Source of the DNA: Pseudomonadota bacterium
GTDB lineage: Bacteria > Pseudomonadota > Gammaproteobacteria > Acidithiobacillales > Acidithiobacillaceae
Direction: 5' to 3'
NCBI GenBank assembly: GCA_021839095.1
Contig: JAKCBU010000008.1
Coordinates: 2,870-13,961, forward strand
DNA length: 11,092 bases
Positions 1-6,694 of the stretch are shown here, one piece after another. Position 1 is the stretch's first letter. Each line of letters begins with the position of its first letter. Position numbers and translations under genes: made by a program. Below the pieces are notes generated by a model, which saw nothing but the letters and a program-made list of their open reading frames with translations, searched no databases and was not told the DNA's origin.

Positions 1-732
1 GATGATCGTCGCACCCTGCTGGAAGCCGATAACGCCATCACCAACAAATCCATTCAGACCATTGCCGCTGCCATTACGGATGAACCCGTTACGGCGATTG
101 TCTCGCAAAAAGGCTGGCTGCGTACCCGCTCCGGCCACGGGCTGGATACGGCGACCCTGGGTTTCAAGGAAGGCGATGCCTTGTTGCAATCCTTCGAGGT
201 GCGATCCGTAGATACTCTGGTCCTGCTGGATCATTCGGGGCGTGCCTACTCCATAGCCGTGGCGCAAATACCGGGCGGGCGGGGCGACGGCATCCCGGTG
301 TCGAGCCAGGTGGATTTTCAGCCGGGCGGCGTGCTGGCTTCCGTTGCCTGCGGCGCGGGCGACAGCCTTTGGCTGGTGGCTGGAACCGGTGGCTATGGAT
401 TCCTGACCACGCTGGAAAACATGACCGGCCGGAACCGGGCGGGCAAGGCTTTTTTGACCCTGGACGCGAAGGAGCGCCCCCTGCCTTTGATCCGCGTCAC
501 CGACCTTCGGGCGGAAGCGCTCTGTCTGTCTTCAGACGGGCGTGGCTTGCTGTTTCCCCTTGCCGAGGTTAAAAATCTTCCCAAGGGTAGGGGGGTCAAG
601 CTGATTGCTCTGAGTGCGTCTACCACCCTGCAATCCCTGTCGGTTTATCTGGACGATCAGCGCTTGCCGCGCGGAATGCGGAAAAATCGCGTGGAAGCCT
701 GCCGGGGTCGGCGGGGAGGGGTGGCGCGTTGA
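1..732 (+). CDS. parC: DNA topoisomerase IV subunit A, C-terminal part (5' truncated by the window)
   Basis: The open frame runs from base 1 to a TGA at 730-732, giving 243 residues with no start codon in the window. ParC is the DNA-cleaving subunit of topoisomerase IV, which unlinks daughter chromosomes as a C2E2 complex with ParE. The visible part is the region after the breakage-reunion core: a DDRRTLLEADNAI segment, then EPVTAIVSQKGWLRTRSGHG, which is typical of the start of the ParC C-terminal beta-pinwheel. Further blade motifs follow (SVDTLVLLDHSGRAYSI, GGYGFLTTLENMTGRNRAGKA, GRGLLFPLAEVKNLPKGRG), and the end contains the GRRGG element. The protein stops a few residues after GRRGG, somewhat shorter than the enterobacterial ParC tail. 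The catalytic Tyr lies outside the window. The gene is convergent with the nitrate operon, with an 87-bp gap, and is functionally unrelated to it. The identification rests on motif recognition; GyrA is less likely because of the simplified pinwheel and the GRRG tail. Confidence 0.9.
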   Translation, partial: DDRRTLLEADNAITNKSIQTIAAAITDEPVTAIVSQKGWLRTRSGHGLDTATLGFKEGDALLQSFEVRSVDTLVLLDHSGRAYSIAVAQIPGGRGDGIPVSSQVDFQPGGVLASVACGAGDSLWLVAGTGGYGFLTTLENMTGRNRAGKAFLTLDAKERPLPLIRVTDLRAEALCLSSDGRGLLFPLAEVKNLPKGRGVKLIALSASTTLQSLSVYLDDQRLPRGMRKNRVEACRGRRGGVAR

Positions 733-780
733 TATGCTCTGGCCGGGGTGATCAATTTGCCGAGTGTTTTGCAAGAATTG

Positions 781-805
781 CTTGACCATAAGCACCTGGT
801 CCAAG
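781..805. other. Imperfect hairpin between convergent parC and nasT
   Basis: The arms CTTGACCA (781-788) and TGGTCCAAG (797-805) pair over 8 bp with one bulged base and enclose an 8-base loop. The hairpin lies in the 87-bp gap between the ends of two convergent genes, where transcription from both sides must stop. No T-run follows it on either strand, so it is only a weak candidate for a bidirectional terminator. No better candidate is visible in the gap. Confidence 0.3.
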
Positions 806-819
806 GGTGTCAGACATGG

Positions 820-1386
820 TTAAGGGCAAATGGCAATCACCATCTCCGCGATCTCCGCCAGCTTTTTACCCTTATCCATGGCGAGGCGGCGCAGGCGGCG
901 GTAGGCCTCGGCTTCGTCAATCTGCATGTCGCGCATGAGGATACCTTTGGCTTTTTCTACCAGCTTGCGCTCGGAAAGGGCGTTCTGGGTGTCTTTGAGC
1001 TCCTTGCGCAGTTGCCGGTATTCGGCGTAGCGCAGAGCGGCGACCTTGAGGATGGGGGCGATATCGCGGGCGGAGATGCCGTGGGCGACATAGGCGGCGA
1101 CTCCAGCGCGGATCGCGCGGCGCATGGTGTCTTCATCCTCGGGAGCGCCGAGGACGACGACAGGCAATTCCAAAGTCTCGCTGAGGAAGACGATGTGTTC
1201 GAGAACGTCGCGTTCCGGGGTGCCTGCTTCGGCGATGATGACATCGGGTTGCAGCTTTTCCAGGCGCTGCCAGGAAAGCTCCGCCCACGAGAAAATATCG
1301 GCAACCTGATGGCCCTCCAGACTGAGGGCCGCGCGCAGAATTTCGGCGCGCTCGGTGTCGTGATCAATCAGAATGATGCGGTGCAT
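820..1386 (-). CDS. nasT: ANTAR-domain antiterminator, NasT-like response regulator
   Basis: The protein has 188 aa, with an ATG at 1386 four nt after the preceding gene's stop. A receiver-like domain (about 1-115) is followed by a helical linker and an ANTAR RNA-binding domain (about 125-186). The ANTAR core EKAKGILM is at residues 144-151, with the downstream pattern AEAYRRLRRLAM. NasT/NasR/AmiR proteins bind paired hexaloop hairpins in leader RNA and prevent a terminator from forming; in NasT systems nitrate acts through the sensor NasS. The receiver keeps the acidic pocket (D8, D10), but the phosphoacceptor position in PDVIIAEAGTP is Glu53, the switch Thr/Ser is Gly80, and the usual Lys is His102. 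Phosphorylation is therefore unlikely, as in other NasT/NasR-type proteins. It is the last gene of the nirB operon, and a matching leader lies upstream of nirB at 9169-9242. No nasS is visible in the window. The family is certain; the nas-specific role is inferred from context. Confidence 0.88.
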   Translation of the reverse strand: MHRIILIDHDTERAEILRAALSLEGHQVADIFSWAELSWQRLEKLQPDVIIAEAGTPERDVLEHIVFLSETLELPVVVLGAPEDEDTMRRAIRAGVAAYVAHGISARDIAPILKVAALRYAEYRQLRKELKDTQNALSERKLVEKAKGILMRDMQIDEAEAYRRLRRLAMDKGKKLAEIAEMVIAICP

Positions 1387-1390
1387 GGGT

Positions 1391-1747
1391 TCATTGCAAG
1401 GCTTGGAGCGCGGCGCGGATAATCATTTCTGATTCGCCCAGTGGGCCGTCGACGCGGATCTCGCAGCCGGGCAATTCGGCCCGGAGTTGGGCGACGAGGG
1501 CGGGTAAATCCTCCTGCAAGTGTCGGCCACTACTCCAGAAAAGCGGCGAGATACGATACCGGCGCAGCCCGGCTGCATAAGCCTCGCGCATGCCCTCGTC
1601 CAGGCTCGGGGTCCACAATTCCAAGTAGCAGAGCATGATCCGCCGCTGCGGCTGGGCTACCTGCAGGCGGGCGGCAATCACCTCGAAGGGGAGTCGCCAT
1701 TGGGGGTTGCGTGAACCGTGAGCCAGCAGGAACTGTACTTCAGGCAC
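1391..1747 (-). CDS. Short CbiX/SirB-type sirohydrochlorin chelatase
   Basis: The 118-residue single-domain protein matches the small CbiX class, which inserts a divalent metal into sirohydrochlorin. In this operon the likely product is siroheme (Fe), the cofactor of NirB. Visible family motifs are LLAHGSR at residues 7-13 with metal-ligand candidate His10, the LELWTPSL segment with Glu43, and ISPLFWSSGRHLQEDLP with the second His at 76. It is half the length of two-domain CbiK/SirB enzymes, so it may act as a dimer, as known for CbiXS. The start is GTG at 1747. An AAGGAGG Shine-Dalgarno sequence at 1752-1758 overlaps the TAA of cobA and lies 4 nt before it, which fixes the start. The nasT ATG follows 4 nt after its TGA. 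Cobalt as the substrate cannot be excluded from sequence, but no cobalamin genes are nearby. Confidence 0.82.
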   Translation of the reverse strand: MPEVQFLLAHGSRNPQWRLPFEVIAARLQVAQPQRRIMLCYLELWTPSLDEGMREAYAAGLRRYRISPLFWSSGRHLQEDLPALVAQLRAELPGCEIRVDGPLGESEMIIRAALQALQ

Positions 1748-1751
1748 GGTG

Positions 1752-1758
1752 CCTCCTT
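1752..1758 (-). promoter_or_regulatory. Ribosome binding site of the chelatase gene, overlapping the cobA stop
   Basis: AAGGAGG on the minus strand shares two bases with the cobA TAA and lies 4 nt before the GTG at 1747. It is the strongest Shine-Dalgarno sequence in the operon. It supports the GTG start and suggests that termination on cobA and initiation on the chelatase are coupled. Confidence 0.7.
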
Positions 1759-2542
1759 AAGGTTGTTGCAGTAAGTGGCGCGCCGCCTCTTCTGTTCTGG
1801 GCAGCCAGGCACAGAGATCGGCGAGATCAACCACGGCCCCGACAATCAGAATGGCCGGGCTACCCAGTCCGGCGCGGACGATTTCCACGCTGAGCTGTGC
1901 CAGGGTCGCTCGTACCTGTTTTTGTTCCAGGGTGGCCCATTGTACGGCGAGGCAGGAGGTTTCCGCCGCGAGGCCGCCCGCCATGAGTGCCGCGCAAATG
2001 CCAGTCACCCGCTCGATGCCCATGTAGATTACCAGAGTATCGGCCGCCTGGGCGAAGCGCGACCAGTCCGGGGCTTTGCCGCCGCGCGCTTCATGACCGG
2101 TGAGAAAGAGCACCGACTGGCTGCGGTGACGATGGGTGAGCGGTACCCCCGCATAGGCTGCTGCAGCCATGCCGCTGGTGATGCCGGGGATGATTTCGTA
2201 ATCGATATCGGCGGCGCGCAGGGCTAGGCACTCCTCGCCGCCGCGGCCAAAGAGGAAGGGGTCGCCGCCCTTTAGCCGCACTACCCGCAGACCTTGCAGC
2301 GCGGCGCGGATGAGTTGTTCGTGGATGAGCAATTGCGGGGTCGAGTTCTGGCCGCCACGCTTGCCTACTTCGACTTTGCGGCAACTGTCCGCCGCCATGT
2401 CGAGGATCTGCGGATTGGCGAGGGCATCGTAGAAGATGATCTCCGCCTCGGCGATGCGGCGTGCCGCCTTGAGGGTGAGCAGTTCGGGATCACCGGGGCC
2501 AGCGCCGACGATGGAGACTTTAGGGGAAGAGGGCTTTTGCAT
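1757..2542 (-). CDS. cobA: Uroporphyrinogen-III C-methyltransferase (SUMT)
   Basis: The 261-aa enzyme transfers two methyl groups from S-adenosylmethionine to uroporphyrinogen III, giving precorrin-2, the branch point to siroheme. All SUMT landmarks are visible: VGAGPGDPELLTLKA at residues 12-26, RLKGGDPFLFGRGGEE at 89-104, PGITSG at 119-124 and the LTHR motif at 135-138. Length fits a stand-alone SUMT and not a CysG fusion, since no NAD-binding dehydrogenase/ferrochelatase domain precedes it. The ATG at 2542 has a GGAG 8 nt upstream and lies 14 nt after the ybiB-like stop. The TAA sits inside the Shine-Dalgarno of the next gene, a CbiX-type chelatase. Together the two supply siroheme to NirB, but the intervening precorrin-2 dehydrogenase is absent from the window. 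Residues after about 250 are variable in the family. Confidence 0.92.
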   Translation of the reverse strand: MQKPSSPKVSIVGAGPGDPELLTLKAARRIAEAEIIFYDALANPQILDMAADSCRKVEVGKRGGQNSTPQLLIHEQLIRAALQGLRVVRLKGGDPFLFGRGGEECLALRAADIDYEIIPGITSGMAAAAYAGVPLTHRHRSQSVLFLTGHEARGGKAPDWSRFAQAADTLVIYMGIERVTGICAALMAGGLAAETSCLAVQWATLEQKQVRATLAQLSVEIVRAGLGSPAILIVGAVVDLADLCAWLPRTEEAARHLLQQP

Positions 2543-2556
2543 GCTGAGGTCTCCGG

Positions 2557-3582
2557 CTATTCCGCGTGGTCGGAAAGTGTCTGGGACAAGAGCGCTCGGG
2601 CGCTGTCCACGTCCATGCTGCGGCCGCTGAGAGAGAGGAGGCAGAGCGCCTGATCTACCAGCGGCGCGGGCAAAGGGGTGCGTCCGGCAAGGACCTGCTC
2701 CATGAAGCGGCAGGTGGCGCTCACGCTGTGATCCTCGGGCAGTACCGGGACCTGGGCCAGCGGCTTATCGTCTTTGGCCATCCACAGGGCGCGATCTCCC
2801 GCCACACAAGTATGCAGGTCGGGGCGGCGTTTGGGGTTAGCGAAGGGTTCGCCCTCGGTGCCGCGCAGGCAGAGGGCACTACGGCCGGTTACGCTAAAAA
2901 AGGTTTGCAGAAGCTCCAGATAAGGCGGGTGGGTGACCCCGGCGCAGTGTACTGCGGATATTTGGAAAGGATTGATGAGTTTGACGACGGTATGCGCGCT
3001 GGATCGGACGCCAAGTTGCTGGCGGAGCTGGAGCATCTGGCCGATGCCTGGGTGTAGCTGCTCCATAGGCAGGTAACTGAGGCTTCGTTGCTGCAACTGT
3101 GTACTCGCATGCGCGCTATCATGGGCGATGGGCAGGCCGAAGCCAGCAAAAATCTGCGCACTGCTGACCCGTCTGGAGGGATCGTGGTCGGTGAGTGTCA
3201 TAGCGTTCCCCGCCGTGCTCACTGCCGGGCCGTGCAGTAATACCGGCACACCGCAACGGGCGAGAATCAACGCCAGCAGGGGCAACAGATTGGCGCCGCG
3301 CAGGGTCCCGTTGTAGCTCGGGAAAACTACTGGGCGATAAGCACTGTCGATGGAAACGGGCAGCAGGCTCGCCTCACTGGCGCTGACAAAACCGCGCAGT
3401 TCATCTACGGACTCGCCCTTGATACGATAGGCGGCCCACAGGGCCCCAGCCACGAGGTCAGGGAGATCGCCTGCCAGCCATGCGGCAAAGAGGGATTGAG
3501 CCTCTTCCAGGGACAGGTCTTCGGCGTGTTCCCGTCCGCGTGCGACGCGGCCGACGATCAAGTTCAGGGGTGTGGTGTTCAT
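2557..3582 (-). CDS. ybiB: YbiB/TrpD2-like protein (anthranilate phosphoribosyltransferase fold, nucleic-acid binding)
   Basis: The 341-aa protein belongs to the glycosyltransferase family 3 fold shared with TrpD. The N-terminal helical domain (about 8-70, with LSLEEAQSLFAAWLAGDLPDLVAGALWAAYRIKGES) is followed by the PRT-like core. Where TrpD has its PRPP-binding GTGGD loop, this protein reads PSYNGTLRGANLLP at residues 88-101, which is the YbiB signature, so anthranilate phosphoribosyltransferase activity is not expected. E. coli YbiB (TrpD2) binds nucleic acids without sequence specificity and is LexA-regulated. Its link to nitrate assimilation is unexplained, although I recall ybiB-like genes next to nasA and cobA in other proteobacteria. 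The ATG at 3582 overlaps the nasA TGA in an ATGA, so translation is probably coupled; a longer in-frame start at 3642 lies within nasA and is not needed. Family assignment is good; the function in this operon is unknown. Confidence 0.82.
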   Translation of the reverse strand: MNTTPLNLIVGRVARGREHAEDLSLEEAQSLFAAWLAGDLPDLVAGALWAAYRIKGESVDELRGFVSASEASLLPVSIDSAYRPVVFPSYNGTLRGANLLPLLALILARCGVPVLLHGPAVSTAGNAMTLTDHDPSRRVSSAQIFAGFGLPIAHDSAHASTQLQQRSLSYLPMEQLHPGIGQMLQLRQQLGVRSSAHTVVKLINPFQISAVHCAGVTHPPYLELLQTFFSVTGRSALCLRGTEGEPFANPKRRPDLHTCVAGDRALWMAKDDKPLAQVPVLPEDHSVSATCRFMEQVLAGRTPLPAPLVDQALCLLSLSGRSMDVDSARALLSQTLSDHAE

Positions 3583-6365
3583 GAGGCCTCTTGGCGCACG
3601 CGGCGGATAATGTCGAGGATTTCCGGTTTGCAGGAGCCGCATTCGCCGCCCGCACCACAGACCTGCGCAATCTGGCCGAGGGTGAGCGCGCCCGCCTTGA
3701 TGTGTTGCCGCAGGGTGCCTTCATCCACTCCGGTGCAGGCGCAAACACCCCGCGAGCGCACCCATGCGTCCATATCGACGGGCACTTTGGGGGCGAAGAG
3801 GGCGTGCCGGTAGGACTGGACGTCCGTGGCGCTTAGCAAAAGCTCACGCAGCCAGTCGCGGGTGGCGTCTTCCCCAAAGAGGCGGGCGGCATGGAGCCGG
3901 TTGCCCCGGATGCAGAGGCGCTTGCGCACACCGCGACGGCCATCATCATAGTCGAGAATATCGATGCCATCCATACCCAGCACCTGATCCCAGGCGTGAA
4001 TCTCGCTGGCTGCCGGGGGTTGTTCGCCAGCGAGGCGGAGGATAAAACCCTCGCGCTCGCCCCGACGGATGCGGCTGAGGCTCGCATAGGGGAATTGCCG
4101 GGCGATACGCTGGGCGGCGTGAAAATAGATATCCTGATCGTTCAAGCGCAGGACCGTACCCTGCCAGGGGAAAATCACCGGCTCCACCCGCACTGCCGTA
4201 TGCTTGAACTCTGGCTCGCCGGAAACGGGATCAATGGCAGCGAGGGTCATTTTATTGCAGAGGGCGGCGTGGGCAAAGCGGCGCCCGAAGTGCATGGGAG
4301 TGAAGATCAATCCCGGTTGCAGATCGGCATTGATGCGCACCCGGAGGATGTTGCTGCCGCGTCGGCTACTTACTTTGGCGAGGACATCGCTGCTGAGATT
4401 CAGGCGTTGGGCGTCATCGGGGTGTATTTCGAGAAAGGCTTCTTCGTCACTGGTGAAGAGGGTCGCCACCTTGCCGGTGCGACTCATGCTATGCCACTGA
4501 TCGCGCAGGCGACCGGTGGTCAGGCGCAGGGGATAACGGGCGTCGATCTCTTCGGCGACCCCAAGGTATTCCGGGCTGCGGAAACGGGCGCGACCGCTGG
4601 GCGTCGGGAAAATGCCGTCGGCGTAAAGGCGAACCTGCCCTGCTTGTGCGTCCTGCGGATAGGGCCATTGCTGTGGCCCCAACTCATCCAGCACGCTGAA
4701 GTCGAGGCCGGTAATGTCCAGATCGCGGCCTCTGGTGCATTCGCGGTATTCCAGAAAGATGCTGGCGGAGTCGGCAAAATCAAACATACGCCGTGCGCGA
4801 TTGGTCCAGGAAGCATCTCGGGTGCCCGGCAGTGGGTGATTGAGGGCATCCAGTGCCGCACCCAGCGCAAAGGCGAAATCCCGGAAGATGACCCAGTCCG
4901 GCAGGGCGTGGCCTGGGGCGGGAACAGCCCTTTGCAGATGGGTGATGCGCCGTTCGGAGTTGGTCACCAATGCCTCACGCTCGCCCCAACTGGCAGCGGG
5001 AAGCAGAATATCGGCATAGGCGGCGGTTTCGGTGCCGAGATAGCTGTCCTGTAGGATGACGAGGCGAGATTTTTCGAGAGCGCACTGTACTTGTGTCTGG
5101 TCGGGCATGGACAGCACCGGGTTGGTGCAGGTGATCCAGATGGTTTCAATCTCGCCGCGTTCCAGCGCCTGAAAAAGGGGCACTGCGGTGTAACCTGGCT
5201 GCGGATGCATACTCTCCACGCCCCAGATCTTCGCGATTTCGGCGCGGTGCTCTGGGTTGGCCACGTCGCGGTGACCGGGTAGGAGGGCGGGCATGCCGCC
5301 AGTTTCGCGCCCGCCCATGGCGTTGGGCTGCCCGGTCAGGCTGAAGGGGCCGGCGCCGGGCCGACCGATTTGCCCGGTAGCCAGATGCAGATTGATAAGA
5401 GCGACATTTTTGTCGGTACCGTGGCTGGATTGATTGAGCCCCTGACACCAGAGGGAGAGGGCAGCGGGTGCCAGGCCAAAGGCTATTGCCGCAGCGCGCA
5501 GATCGGCAACCGGAATAGCACAGGTTTCCGCTACCCATTGCGGGGTGTAGTTCTGCACCCGCGCTTTGAGTTCTTCCCAGCCCTCGGTATGCGCGTCAAT
5601 GAAGGCGCGGTTGACGAGCCCTTCCCAGGTCAAGATATGCAGCATGCCGTGAAAGAGGGCAACATCGGTGCCTGGCTGAATCGGCAGAAACACATCGGCG
5701 ATGGCCGCCGTTGGCGTGCGTCGCGGGTCGGCGACGATAATCTGCAGTTCCGGGCGGCGCAATTTGGCTGCCTCAATGCGGCGGAAGAGAATCGGATGGG
5801 CGTAGGCGACGTTGGCGCCGACGATAAAAAGACAATCGGCGTTCTCGAGATCTTCATAGCAGCATGGCACCGAGTCCATACCGAGGCTGGATTTGTAGCC
5901 CGTCACCGCCGAGGCCATGCAGAGCCGAGAGTTGGTATCAATATGATTGGTGCCGATAAAGCCCTTGGCCAGCTTGTTGACGAGATAATAATCCTCCGTC
6001 GGCAATTGCCCGGAAACATAAAAAGCTACGGCCTGTGGACCCTGGGTATGGATAATCCCTGCCCAGGTGCGCGCCATCTGCGTCATCGCCTCCGACCAGT
6101 TTATGGGCGACCAGTCTTCACTGCCGCGCTGGCGCTGCAGCGGTTCACAGGCGCGATCCTCGCCCGCACTGCTCAGGTGCAAATTGCTGCCCTTGCTGCA
6201 CAATTGTCCATAGTTGGCCGGATGATCGGGGTCGCCACGCACCCCGGTAATGTGCTGGCCGTCATGTTCTATAATGACCCCGCAGCCGGTCCCGCAGTAG
6301 GGGCAGGCCGACTTGCTCTCCAGACTGCGCCGGGGTTGCATGTGTTGCGGCCGTATCAGGGTCAT
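3579..6365 (-). CDS. nasA: Assimilatory nitrate reductase, molybdopterin catalytic subunit
   Basis: This cytoplasmic enzyme of 928 aa reduces nitrate to nitrite at a Mo-bis-MGD centre. The N-terminal [4Fe-4S] motif is C21-x2-C24-x3-C28 with C56 (LCSKG). The Mo ligand candidate is Cys149 in DTNSRLCMASAV, as in Nap/Nas enzymes. The molybdopterin oxidoreductase domain (about 20-550) and the dinucleotide-binding domain (about 600-715, starting RYPLRLTTGRLRDQWHSM) are both complete. A C-terminal BFD-type [2Fe-2S] domain (about 871-928) has C875-x-C877 and C909-x2-C912, as in Klebsiella NasA; this domain probably receives electrons. There is no twin-arginine signal, which fits a cytoplasmic location. 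The ATG at 6365 overlaps the nirD stop (ATGA) and has a GGAGGAGG 7 nt upstream. No NADH-flavoprotein partner gene is in the window, so the donor is open. In Paracoccus nomenclature the equivalent gene is nasC. Confidence 0.95.
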   Translation of the reverse strand: MTLIRPQHMQPRRSLESKSACPYCGTGCGVIIEHDGQHITGVRGDPDHPANYGQLCSKGSNLHLSSAGEDRACEPLQRQRGSEDWSPINWSEAMTQMARTWAGIIHTQGPQAVAFYVSGQLPTEDYYLVNKLAKGFIGTNHIDTNSRLCMASAVTGYKSSLGMDSVPCCYEDLENADCLFIVGANVAYAHPILFRRIEAAKLRRPELQIIVADPRRTPTAAIADVFLPIQPGTDVALFHGMLHILTWEGLVNRAFIDAHTEGWEELKARVQNYTPQWVAETCAIPVADLRAAAIAFGLAPAALSLWCQGLNQSSHGTDKNVALINLHLATGQIGRPGAGPFSLTGQPNAMGGRETGGMPALLPGHRDVANPEHRAEIAKIWGVESMHPQPGYTAVPLFQALERGEIETIWITCTNPVLSMPDQTQVQCALEKSRLVILQDSYLGTETAAYADILLPAASWGEREALVTNSERRITHLQRAVPAPGHALPDWVIFRDFAFALGAALDALNHPLPGTRDASWTNRARRMFDFADSASIFLEYRECTRGRDLDITGLDFSVLDELGPQQWPYPQDAQAGQVRLYADGIFPTPSGRARFRSPEYLGVAEEIDARYPLRLTTGRLRDQWHSMSRTGKVATLFTSDEEAFLEIHPDDAQRLNLSSDVLAKVSSRRGSNILRVRINADLQPGLIFTPMHFGRRFAHAALCNKMTLAAIDPVSGEPEFKHTAVRVEPVIFPWQGTVLRLNDQDIYFHAAQRIARQFPYASLSRIRRGEREGFILRLAGEQPPAASEIHAWDQVLGMDGIDILDYDDGRRGVRKRLCIRGNRLHAARLFGEDATRDWLRELLLSATDVQSYRHALFAPKVPVDMDAWVRSRGVCACTGVDEGTLRQHIKAGALTLGQIAQVCGAGGECGSCKPEILDIIRRVRQEAS

Positions 6366-6682
6366 GGCGCCACCTCCTCCAGCCCGAGCCAGACCTGCTG
6401 ATCCTCGACTCGTACCGGGAAACGCTGCACGCAGCCATGATCCGGCGCCATCGCCTCGCCTTTCTCCAAATCAATCTGCCAGTTGTGCAGCGGACAGAAT
6501 ACTGTCTTGCCGGAGACGAAGCCCTCGGCGAGGGGGCCGCCGCGGTGCGGGCACCGATTGCGGACCGCAAAAACTTCGTCATTTTCATTGCGCAGGACAG
6601 CGATTTGGCCCTTGGGCGTATCCACATAACGGCCGCCGAGAGCCGGGATTTCTGCAATATTACCGAGTGCCAACCATTCCAT
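6362..6682 (-). CDS. nirD: Nitrite reductase small subunit, Rieske-type ferredoxin
   Basis: The 106-aa NirD-family protein partners NirB in the six-electron reduction of nitrite to ammonium. It carries an intact Rieske [2Fe-2S] ligand set, C44-x-H46 (CPHRGGPL) and C63-x2-H66 (CPLH). Some NirD proteins, including that of E. coli, lack these ligands, so this one should hold a cluster and resembles Paracoccus NasG. I chose ATG 6682 over the in-frame GTG 6691: GAGGTG at 6689-6694 lies 6 nt before the ATG, whereas the GTG falls inside that Shine-Dalgarno. It starts 10 nt after the nirB TGA, and its own TGA overlaps the nasA ATG. The position between nirB and nasA fits a small carrier serving one or both reductases. 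Confidence 0.92.
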   Translation of the reverse strand: MEWLALGNIAEIPALGGRYVDTPKGQIAVLRNENDEVFAVRNRCPHRGGPLAEGFVSGKTVFCPLHNWQIDLEKGEAMAPDHGCVQRFPVRVEDQQVWLGLEEVAP

Positions 6683-6688
6683 CGTGAT

Positions 6689-6694
6689 CACCTC
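6689..6694 (-). promoter_or_regulatory. Ribosome binding site deciding the nirD start
   Basis: GAGGTG on the minus strand overlaps the nirB TGA and lies 6 nt before the ATG at 6682. The alternative GTG at 6691-6689 is part of this element and has no Shine-Dalgarno of its own at a suitable distance, so the ATG is preferred. Confidence 0.6.

Noticed and set aside
748..1422. Long + strand open frame opposite nasT, and similar long + frames opposite cobA, ybiB, nasA and nirB (for example 3891-5054, 5370-6401, 7455-8510)
   Set aside because: They are complementary-strand frames of strongly conserved genes in G+C-rich DNA. Their translations show no recognisable domain and they lack ribosome binding sites.
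3639..3663. Additional Cys903 in the NasA C-terminal cluster as an unusual ligand
   Set aside because: NirB in the same window has a Cys (C460) at the equivalent place before its CxxC, so it looks like an ordinary feature of these BFD-type domains.
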